From: Schizochytrium sp. TIO01
Taxonomy: Eukaryota; Sar; Bigyra; Thraustochytrida; Thraustochytriidae
Reading direction: 5' to 3'
Length of the DNA stretch: 64,000 nucleotides
Assembly (NCBI GenBank): GCA_004764695.1
Contig: SMSO01000034.1
Coordinates: 2,488,501-2,552,500, forward strand
Both the position numbers and the translations under genes were made by a program. Shown here one piece after another: positions 11,731 through 21,560 of the stretch (the first letter of the stretch is position 1; each line of letters opens with the position of its first letter). The notes under the pieces are model-generated. The model searched no databases, was not told where the DNA came from, and saw only the letters and a program-made list of their open reading frames with translations.

Positions 11731-12249
11731 GAAATTTGAAATAAAATTTAAATTTTAGTTTCAAATAGAAACACATTTTTTTTAATAAATGAAAACGTTT
11801 TAGCTGAGAATAGATATTCTTTCTTTTAGTCGCAGCATTGGATGTTACTTTGGGCAGAGCGCCTTATTAACAAATACGCAAAGCCTAAGATAACTCCTAC
11901 GACAGTCGCTTTTAGTACCTACCTACACCACACTAACAGTGCTTAGGCAGGCGGCTAGCTGCACTTGGAACCTTGGAGGGAAAGGAAAAGAAGACTAAAG
12001 CAGACCAAAGCAGAGCAGAGCAGAGCAAAGAGAAGGAAGAAGGAAAAGAAAAAAAGAAAAGAGAAAAGAGAAGAGGATGGAAGGCTTCATAGAATCGCCG
12101 TCATCGCTTTTGTTTTCACGGTTATCTCACAGCGCTTTTTCCCTTCGGGTTCCTGCTCTCCTTCCTCCTAATAGTGTCTCCTCAGCAGTCTCTTCATACC
12201 CTCCATATCCAGGAAAAAGAGACATTTACACATACATATACATACATTA

Positions 12250-12292
12250 TGAATGAATGAATGAATGAATGAATGAATGAATGAATGAATGA
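12250..12292. repeat. GAAT microsatellite
   Basis: About eleven uninterrupted GAAT units. Confidence 0.95.
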
Positions 12293-12535
12293 TACATACA
12301 TACATACGCCTGGACTACCTATTTTCCAACAACAGTCAGCTTGAAGTATGTACTTTGTATTGCGCACTATGAAGCAGACATACCTACATACCTACATAGA
12401 TTCATTCACCCATCTTGTGTTGCGGTGGTTATCCTGCATTACAATCGTATTGCCCTCCTTCGATTCTGTGCAGCGTTGCAATTGTGATCCAATCTGACGT
12501 AATCTTACCAAATGTAATGCAGCGCTTTGAAACAT

Positions 12536-12720
12536 AATGTAACGCAACGCAATGCTTTCAATGCAATGCAATGCAATGCAATGAAGTGCAGTGCAGTGCA
12601 GTGCAATGGGATATTTATTGCGATGGGGTATTTACCGCATTGGAATATTGCGATGGATTGTTACAATGGAAGTTCGCAATGGAATGTTGCTGTAGAACAT
12701 TGCAATGGAATGCTCTGTTC
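12536..12720. repeat. ATGCA/GTGCA pentamers and diverged AATGG-like tract
   Basis: AATGC and AGTGC pentamers (about 12550-12607) pass into a diverged GCAATGGAAT-type repeat up to about 12715. Reads open in several frames but is low complexity. Confidence 0.75.
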
Positions 12721-13319
12721 GCGTGAAGGCCTCTGCCGCAAACTCCGCTTCAGACCTGCCGAACGAAGTCTCCGGACCTCGAGCACCTTTCCATCGAGGA
12801 GGAGCAGCAGCAGGAGGAGGTCTCAGCCCGAGTTTATGACTTCTTCGAGCACGAGTTTTCACGCACGATTGTCAATCGCATTGCTTATCTCAGCAAAGAT
12901 CGCACACCTAAGATCACCATCAGAAAGTCCTCGAAACCCTGAAAGCCGTCCAATCGCTCCGCCGTGAAGAAAGCAAAGCTTTCCAAAGCAGAGCAAACTC
13001 ACCGTCGACCGCCACCTTCGCAGAGCTTGGAGACCCGCACTTGGACGGCTTCGGTTGAGCCAAACAGCAGATAGATAGCCACTGCGCCCACGGGGTCGCG
13101 GGCGCAGCCCACTTTCAGGTCCTTCGCCAGAGACGAGGTGCGCGGCCGATCCCGCGCTTCTGCGTATTAGTATGCGTTTTGGGGCCTCCTAGGCGCCTGC
13201 TACCGCGAGGGCTAGCGCTCGCGAGAGACGCGGTCTGTGGGAGAACCGAGGGAAACGAGCAAATTTTCTGTTCATAGAACCTGCATCTTCGAAAAGAAAA
13301 GATGAGGAAATCCTGAAGA

Positions 13320-13640
13320 CAACTTCTTCTGAGTCTAATTCGAATTCTAATTCGAATTAGAATTGTAATTGTAATTGTGATTGTAATTGTAATTCTTCTT
13401 CTTTCCGCCTGCTGGTCGTTAGCACTGCTGCGGCTGCTGCTGTTTGCGCGAAATGGACTCAGCGGCGTTGCTTGGGCAGCAGAAGAAGCAGGCGAAGGCG
13501 GCCTGTATCCAGGAGCGGAGGCGCAGAGACTGCAGACTTAGATCGTGAGCAGACGGAAAGAAAAGAAAAGGAAAGAAAAGGAAAGCAAAGGAAAGAAAAG
13601 GAAAGAAAAGAAAAGGAAAGAAAAGAAAAGCCAAAGCAAA
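13320..13640. repeat. AATTGT/AATTCG and GAAAG microsatellites
   Basis: TAATTCGAAT and TAATTGT units at about 13335-13395, and purine-only GAAAGAAAAG units at about 13550-13635. The rest, up to about 14900, holds further A-rich and TTC tracts and no convincing gene. Confidence 0.75.
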
Positions 13641-14922
13641 CACCGCACCCAAAGCTAGAAGTACCTACAGCTTAATTTCCTGTCTCCTTTCTCCCAACTT
13701 TACGAAGGTGTTTTATAATTATAATTAACTTTTGATATTGCGAATAAATAGAACAGAAGCAGACAGACAGAAAGAAAGAGAGAAAGAAAGAAAGAAAGGG
13801 AAAAAAGTACTTCTTGTAAAGTAGAACAGAATTAAGTCATAACGCGTTTCTATTCTTTTCTCGCCTCAGCTCTAAGGAAAGGAAACAGACATTAGAAAAA
13901 GGGGAAATGCAATACACGCAGGAATTCAATCCATCAAGGCCGAAGAAGGCGCCGGAAAGCGCGTGGTTCGAGCCTGAATAAAGCGGCGTTATCGCCGGCC
14001 TCAGTGAGGAGACAGGTCGGCATCATGCAAAGTCAGGCGGCTTCGCTCCGGTTTTCAACGCCCTGCCGTTCCAAAGGCCTACTTTCTGCAGGCTTTTGCG
14101 CTGCTTCAGAGCAGAGCTTGGCGCGAAGAGGCCTACATACATAAAAGGAGTCCAGAGAAGCTTTTCTTTTCCTCTTTTCCACCTTTAGAACGACTCAGTC
14201 GCCTAAGTAAGTATCTTCTGCCTTCTTTGAAAAAGAAAAGGAATTATTTATTTTTGAAAAAAAAAAAGAAGAAAAAAAAGCGAAACTAAACGAAACCAAA
14301 TGAGCATTTTTTATGAAGAAAAGGTAAACTACGCTGATTGAAGCAACCACAACTCGTCTTCTTCTTCTTCTTCGACCCGTGAAAACCCACTTCGCATCGC
14401 CTCCCATAGAACCAAACGTCAGTCAAAACAAAGCAAACCGTCGTCAGTTTCCTTTGGCCTTTCACCATTATCGCCATCGAAGACCCTAAATAGCCCCTTT
14501 TCCCTTTTTCAAAGAAAAAAAGTTGGGCCCTTTTATCTGCTGTTACATTACTTTTCTTTTCGAAATTAGAACCACCGTGCCAAAGCGCCGCCCCGGGAGT
14601 TGCCGGGAGGCGCCTAAGGGGTGCGAAGGGCATGTATAATAGATATGTTATGTATGTGTATGTGTATGAGTGGGTATATGGTGGTTAGTGAGAGCGGGAT
14701 TTGAAGCGTATGAGGACGCAGAGCGAGAAAGAAAGAAAGAAAGAGAAATGAAGAGTGCAGTAGAAATAAGCACAGAGTCCGCAGAGCAAAGGCGCGAACA
14801 TCGAAGGACTTTCACTTCTTCTGCGAAGGCTTTCGCTCTTCTTGAAGGTAGTAGGACGATACTGAATGGATTTAGAAAAGGTGCGTCTCTCGAGGAACTC
14901 ACTCTCAATGAAGTGAGTGACT

Positions 14923-14923
<1 letters not shown>

Positions 14924-14962
<39 letters not shown>

Positions 14963-15012
14963 GCTTTCTTGCTTTCTTGCTTTCTTTCTTGCTTTCTTTC
15001 TTGCTTTCTTTC
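14924..15012. repeat. TTTC microsatellite
   Basis: Near-perfect TTTC tetranucleotide array with some TTGC units. Confidence 0.95.
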
Positions 15013-15556
15013 AAGTTCTTTCTTTCTCTGGAATTCATATCTACAGACATACATACGAACATACATACATATATACACTGCACTTGTTTCCAGTTAGTTC
15101 TTTATCGAGGAATTTAGTTTGATCTCGTGTTGATTGTAGTTTAAAGTGAAGGAAATATACAAACAACTTTGAATGAAAAAGGACCTTGAGGAGGGACCTA
15201 TTTTCTTTTCTCTGTTACTTTTCAAAAGAATCAATAATGTTTTTCTTCTCAAAATAAACTTATACTTTTAATTGATAATTAATTCAAAAAATTAAATTTA
15301 AAAAAAAAAAAAGCGCGTTTCCTCGAAAGCAGGTACATTTAAAAACGAGTTCGCGAGAAAGAAAGAACTGTTGAACAGCCGAGTTTGCGAAACCTACGAA
15401 AGCGCCGTTCGAAGCTCTCGATACAAAGGCGAGAGAGAGAAAGCTCAAGCTATCCCTCAGGAAAGCGGCGCAGACTTCACCATTGCTCAGCATTGCTTGC
15501 GCTGCTTAACGTAACGAAGGTCAAAATAGATTTGCACCCGTCTCCAATCCTTATCG

Positions 15557-16244
15557 ATGGATTTGCAGTTAGTCACATTACGAGGACCACAGAAAGAAGC
15601 ACCAATCAATGAATTCGATGACCGTGAGAATTGGTGCATGAATAAAACAGACAATTGCGAACGATTTGAAGAATCAAAGGATCCGCTTTGGACTGATAAC
15701 CTGTTGAAACTCAGAGAACCAAACTCATTTAAGTGACTTGAGATGGAATAGTATTTCACTGATCTTTCAGCCAGAAGGAAGGAAACAGGGATGATATTGA
15801 ACAGGTAGATTATGTATATTACTTTCGCCTTTGCAGCGGATAGAAGTAGGCAAAAGACGGCCTTGTGATGCGAAAACTGAGTTAAATGCACAGCAGAAGA
15901 TATCGATTACACCCCGATTAAAGGCCAAGGACGCAGTTATTTATTATATGGGCTTATTCACGCAGCGCCATCTTTCGAGTATCCATCCACTTTTCATCAA
16001 AGTTAGCCTTAAAGAATCAACGACCCAAAGGGCAATTTTATGAGCATATGAATAAAGAAGGACAACCTGAACGCTCTTTAAGGTTGGGCCCTGAAAACCT
16101 GGAAATGACGAGTGTGCTATCGATGAGGCAGATTGAAGATGGGGTCTGACGAGTTAAGATGAGGCAGTTTAGGACCCCTTTCAGCTCACGAGATACCAAC
16201 AAAGTCGCGATGTCGAGAACGAAGATCTGATTTGATTTCAACTC
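15557..16244 (+). pseudogene. Small split or decaying protein gene, unknown function
   Basis: From the ATG at 15557 a frame runs to 15736 and looks truly coding (APINEFDDRENW, SKDPLWTDNLLKLREPNSF). It can be continued with very short GT-AG introns that keep phase. The first is GTGACT...CTTTCAG (about 15733-15776). The second is GTAGATT...TTTGCAG (about 15803-15836), leading to KRRPCDAKTELNAQQKISIT. A third is possible at about 15979-16007, leading to GQFYEHMNKEGQPERSLRLG. The implied introns are only about 28-44 nt. Either this is a gene with unusually small introns or an old gene with frameshifts. No family was recognised. The composition clearly differs from the simple-repeat DNA to the left. 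Confidence 0.35.
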
Positions 16245-16249
16245 TTCAG

Positions 16250-19200
16250 AATTGCGAATCTATCGGATTTATAAGAGAAAAGAGCTGCAAATCAGGTGCC
16301 GCTGAATCAAAGAGATGAAATGAATATGAATAACATGTAATTCGTAGTAATTAATATTCCAATAAATAAAGAAAGAACTTGAAAACAAATTAAAAAATAA
16401 AAATACTAAGGATGTATGTACCCATTACGATATTTTCCCATCCTACGGAAATCGACCATCACTACACATAAATCACATGAGCGCCAACAATCACAAGCGA
16501 CGCCTCGAAAACCTCGGGCCAGAGCGAGTCGAAGCCTTCTGGAGGTGACATACTCTCACCGACGATGGCCAGACCCCGAGAGTCCGCTCACGGCCCACGG
16601 AGCTATGGGTTTTTGTTTCCCCGCTACCGCCTAGCCCGGCCTCGAGGTCCCAAAGTTTGCAATGTAAGAGCGGCGCGGCGAGATGCTCACGGCGTGCCAT
16701 AGGTCTAGCAAGGCCTTGGCGTGTGCTTGCTCCCTCACTCGCTCGCTCGGGGGGTTTGTGGTGGTGCAGCGTTCCTTAAACGATGGCGGTGACTGACTGC
16801 CTGCCCACATCAGGCAGCCAGCCACGAAACCTCCGCATAAGAATCATCATGGAACGCTGCCGATCGAAGACAAATCTTAGCGCACACTACCCAATGAGCG
16901 GCCAATTTCCATTTGTTTGCTTGTTTGTAACAGCCAAGAATCATCGATAATCGCATTTGTAGGTACCATCATCGTCATGTTTGTGGCGCCTTTGTGGAAA
17001 CTCCAGTGCTCAGCTGCACCAGAGAGACTCCAGGTTTCACGGTTCTCGCCTGATCAATCACTCGTTCATTGCAAACTTCGTTCTTCAAGGTGTCAGGTTG
17101 TCACATGGTGCTGTTCAACGTGAACTTGAGCTGATTGGTGGGCTTGGGGAATCAGGCGACACATGCCTAGCTAGCTAGATAAATTGATGGCATTATAGGC
17201 TTTACCGAGGAAGTGAAGACGGTAGACTTGAGGGCGGTGGAAAGAAGCTTAGTTGCGATTGCAGTATTTTGGCTGTATAAAGATCGCAGTCTCCGAGTTG
17301 GCGCCTGAATGCTGTGTGATAATGCAATGAAGCCGAAGAAACAATATTGCTGGGAATGAACGTAGATAGACTGAATGGCAACCTGCCGTTTGCTTTCTCC
17401 AACCGGAAAATTAGTCGTGAATGGTGATGATCGCAAGGAGTGGTTACTACTGCTTGTGTGGATCATAAAATTGGCTCTATGCAACATCATAAAGTGTTGA
17501 GGTTTTATCCAATGCAAAGGCGTTAAACTGTCCTCGGCGACAGAGCCCACTCACTCAAATAATGTGCGTAGAATAGGATTGGAGCGCGTGATAAATTAAT
17601 TCAGGCGTACGGCCTTGGAACTTGGACGAAAGATTTGCACAAAAGAAACCAAGCGAGCTGAAGAAACAAGCACTCGCTGCTCAAATTTGTGCTGCATCTT
17701 GCTCAACGAATCCCGATCACCTCTGTAAGTTATCGTGGTGCATTACGAGCAAGGTCTTGCCGACGCTGCAATACACTCTTTCAGTCTTTCGTCATGTGGA
17801 ACCTTGGCATTCCTTACAATCCTATACGGAGGTCTATAAGAGAACTCTTCAAATCTAGGTTTGCCACACCTTATCCCAGGATACCGAATGAAACATTAAT
17901 TCATTACTTTTTAAAAGTTATTTCATACACCCATACAATATCGCCTTCTAGTCCTAAGAAAGCATCTGACAAACCTAAATACCTACTATCCTACAATACA
18001 CCTCCATTCACTACTTATAACTCTATTTCAACTCCTAAGTTAATGTACCAAATATGTAGGGGACCCTATAATAGCCCCCTATCGCCCGTAAGCCTGTGTC
18101 TAACGTTTATCCTAAGAAGTTACTTTTGTTTAGGATTGTCGAAAGGACGGAGACGTCCCAAGTTGGACTTTGGTGACATGTGTTGACCGAAGTAATCACA
18201 ATCTACAAATAGAGAGACTCCGGAAGCTGCTATTTAAACTTTAAAATTATCCGCTGCAGCAGCCGTTAAAAATAATTACCATTATCCCTTTATTTTCAAC
18301 TTTTATTGAAAATTATTCAAAGGAAAAATCTGCGCAACGCAATTTTGATACCCGCTACCAAAATTTATTCCCACTTGGAATAACCTATGATTAAAAAATC
18401 ACAACTTAAAGCAAGGAGACCAGATCTATGATTATTTTACCTTGCCAGAACATGGATAGGTGGGGTCGAGGCCTCATGAGAGCTTCACAATGGCCACTAG
18501 CACTGCCTTTGATACTTTCAAAACCTCATGCTAATTAGCACCAAGTTTTCGAGCGCACCCGAATTCTTCGGAATTCACTCCGCATCTAAGAGTTTTTCAT
18601 ACCCCGAATCTTATTTTGGTCCCGTCTGTGAACAATATCTCTAACCAAAGCTGATAACAACATCAACAAATCATGCGGACCCCTCCTGGTCAGCTCTGCG
18701 ACGGATTGAGAGAGTTGGCTGCAATTTTGCGGTTTTGTTATGCTATTCCATGTTAAATAATTGAACAGTGAGTGGAACTAAAGCATCAACGGCACACAAT
18801 CCGACAGCTCACAAACTGAGCTTATATGATGCAGTTTTACTAGTTCTCAACAGAGAAAGTAAGAAAATATGCAACGTGATATATGGGGCTTTGATTTTTA
18901 CTTCGGCATTATAACCTATTCAGATTGAATATGCCTTCTCGAAATGAGAAAAAATGAAGTCCGAGTCTTGAAAATGAAGAAAGGCTAGAGATCGTACTCT
19001 GTTTACTTTTATTGTTTTGCTAAGATAGCAACCTCACATACCTGCTCTTAAGATAAGCAGGAGGAGTAGCCATTCCATTGTTTTCATACCTAAACCTATA
19101 CAGACTTCAGTGGTCGTTCGGCATTTCCCTTTTAAATTTCTCTCAACCTGTATCAAAGAGCTTGTGGCATATCTCCATCTGGGTCAATCGTGAAAAAAAA

Positions 19201-20835
19201 GAAAAAAAAAGAAAAAAAATCGGGGAGAAGAACTTCTAGATATGGGCCATCATACCTTTCCACTCAAAAGCCTCGTCACTTGTACTTTTTCTCTTGACGA
19301 GTAGCTAGATTATGCGGATACAAATTAAGCTTCGACCCTGGAGTCGAAGAAAGTGGGCTGTGTTTTGCTCTTCCTGTCAGCACCCTCAGTGTGCGATTTT
19401 CTCTTCAAACTATCACTTTTCCCGCAGCAACAGGCTCTACCCTCCACCCTTGCTTTCCAATCCAAGAGCTATCTATGGTCTCATTCGTTTGTCCAAAGAT
19501 TGGTTTTCAACTGCTGCCTTCAAAGTATGGAGTCCCTAGGTTATCCAAGTGAATTGAACGCGACCAGCTCGACGAACAGGGCTATTTCAAGCAGTTCTGT
19601 AATGCAGGAATCTGTACCTTCCTAATGCAGCCCGGTTCCCCTTGGATCCAACAAATACTAGGATGCAGGAGTTCCCCGTGTACCCTTACACAAACTATGA
19701 AGTATAGGCCAGATCATCAACTGCACATTAGCAACTTGGACAATTCACAAACATCTCCCTTGATCAAGCTCCTTTCGTGATCCACAATGCTGTTGTAAGC
19801 CATCATCAACAACGTCCCATCTCTTTGACTACGTAGATACCAGCGCAAGTGTACTCAGACTTTGACGCGCGTCCTGACAATATCGTTGGCCCCAAAAAGG
19901 TGCCTCCGCAGCTTCCAGTCCGGCCAGTACAGGCTCCAGCTGCCCGAAGTCCTGAGGCTCGAGTAAGACTCTGGCACCAAGCTTGCAGTTACCAAAGTCC
20001 GCGATTCAATCTGGCCCATGGTCAAGATGGGTGTTTGACTTGAGCTCGAGTGAGATTCGGACCTCCGTCGGGCAGTGCACACCTTTTGTGGCAGCCAAAA
20101 TTGCATCATCTTCGTGGTTACAATCCTCATCTTCGAACCTTCGGGCTCGCTGAAAAACTTCAACGCAACTCCAAGAAGGCCAACGAAGATGCATCGCAAA
20201 GGCTGGCTAGTCGCCCAAGCCTTTTCTCTCGAAATTAAGTTTTTGATGCGAGACGCCGCTGCCTGCTAAATCCGTGCGCTTGAAGACAATTGCGTGCGAG
20301 CGAGGGTGCGCTGCTTCCTTGACTAGCGATGATTGTCTGTCTCTGCATGTCACCCCAAAAAAACTTAACTCGGAAGAAGTGCACGCGCTGCACGCACGCT
20401 GAGGAGCGTTCCAAATGTGGCAAATGATGATGGGCTAGAAGTACGAGGCAGCCGTGCTTGTTGGACGCTACCAAGGCCGGTCAGGTCGCTGAGCGAATCG
20501 AGCAAAGGATCTCTCGCAGTTCAAGAAGATGCAGCCCTTGCTTGCGTAGATTCAAGTTCCATCCCTCGTGGGCTTGTGAGCAATTGCGCGGTGCGATTTG
20601 AAAGTGCTACTTTTGAAGGCCTAAGAGGCAGGCATAGGAGTTAAAGTAGGAGGTCGATGCAAGTGCTAGAAAAACACGTGCCGCATTTAGAGGAACGGTA
20701 GAAAAAGTAAGAGATGATACAAGTCGGGGCTGCCTTGAGAACCAAAGCACTGGCAAAACCCGAATTGTCTTGAATGGAATGGTAGCTGGAGCTGGCTGGG
20801 CGGCTGGGCAATTCTAAACGACAGAGATTCCAAGT
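16250..20835. other. Long region without a supported gene; coding-like shreds at 16.9-17.95 kb
   Basis: No complete gene was found in 4.6 kb. Between about 17000 and 17950 the + strand has several protein-like pieces broken by stops: NHSFIANFVLQGVRLSHG (near 17070), GIIGFTEEVKTVDLRAVERS (17191-17250) and QSFVMWNLGIPYNPIRRS (near 17790). These look like remains of one or more old genes or transposons; none matches a family I know. The rest, including a poly-A-like tract at 19192-19220, shows nothing. Confidence 0.35.
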
Positions 20836-21387
20836 ATGCTCTTTGAAGCCGTTGTGGGTGGTGTGATTGGGCTGTTGTTTTTCCTTCTCGTTGCGGTTCT
20901 GGCAGGCTTTCTCGTATGGCGGCCAGTTGCAGTGAAGAAAGCACGCGATCTAGTGAAGAACTACGAAAACCAGGGTGAGATTGTCTATCTGTGCCCTGAG
21001 GACTTTGACACATCTGCATCGCCTCGGTGCTGCAGCATGAACATGTACAGTGTTGGATTTATCGTCTTTGGGGAAAGCACTCTATCTGTTGTTGAGTATG
21101 GTTATTTCCGTTGCTTTTGCTGTTGTGGTTACACAGAGTCTACCTACGAATATGACGAAGTGACTGTTGCTGACGCATTAAAACGACGGAAACGTAGCTC
21201 TAATGAAGAGTTTGCTCAAGCACAACGTCAAACAAAGCACAACTACATTCAAATAGGCCGTGGAGTGCTTTGCGCCAGCGAATACACATGTGCTGAGCTG
21301 ACAGCGAAAATCCGCTCCAGACAGCGTGGGGTTATCTCACATGAGGTCATTATCGCTGTTCCAGAGAATATCGACGACAAACTATAA
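20836..21387 (+). CDS. Small Cys-rich membrane protein, unknown
   Basis: 183 residues from a clear ATG. Residues about 8-30 form one strong hydrophobic segment (GVIGLLFFLLVAVLAGFLVW) followed by a basic stretch, so the protein is probably anchored with its C-terminal part in the cytosol. A cysteine-rich patch lies at about residues 88-98 (FRCFCCCGY), with other cysteines nearby. The remainder is polar, and KRRKRSS at about 116-122 could be a sorting or nuclear-type basic cluster. It reads as a real gene because codon choice is even and no repeats are involved. I do not recognise the family. Confidence 0.6.
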   Translation: MLFEAVVGGVIGLLFFLLVAVLAGFLVWRPVAVKKARDLVKNYENQGEIVYLCPEDFDTSASPRCCSMNMYSVGFIVFGESTLSVVEYGYFRCFCCCGYTESTYEYDEVTVADALKRRKRSSNEEFAQAQRQTKHNYIQIGRGVLCASEYTCAELTAKIRSRQRGVISHEVIIAVPENIDDKL

Positions 21388-21560
21388 TAAATACGTCTTG
21401 ACAACTAATTAAATGTAAATATACCTTGGCTATTACGATACGTACAGAAATGGTATGTTTCTGCTATTAGAATATGTACGAATCAATTTAATTTTATTTA
21501 GATTTCTAAGAATTTTTGCCTTATGGCCAATGTGATAAAGACACAGGCTCACAAACTCAC

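Larger units (their letters stand above)
8640..13150 (+). other. GC-richer islands between microsatellites; possible multi-exon gene, unresolved
   Basis: Several short islands look coding on the + strand and are separated by simple repeats. One frame runs from 9814 to 10090 with segments such as RHDLKRIPGLATDSQVET and DAWILALRLALPQ. An island at 10271-10365 (QTALHYKVSEAISFRRLAHG) follows a TAG acceptor-like site and ends at a GTGAGT donor that leads into a GTGA microsatellite. Another frame runs from about 10385 to 10726 (QEFLLQCLSRAVFALRLVSS). A fourth lies at about 12770-12940 (ARVYDFFEHEFSRTIVNRIA). I could not join these into one model or recognise the family, and the minus strand also has open frames here. 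It may be a spliced gene whose introns have filled with microsatellites, or eroded gene remains. Confidence 0.2.

Noticed and set aside
8872-15012. CRISPR-like arrays
   Set aside because: The repeats are direct microsatellites without spacers, in a eukaryotic setting.
15487-15891. Minus-strand frame of 134 codons
   Set aside because: The + strand of the same bases has better coding character (DDRENW, DPLWTDNLL).
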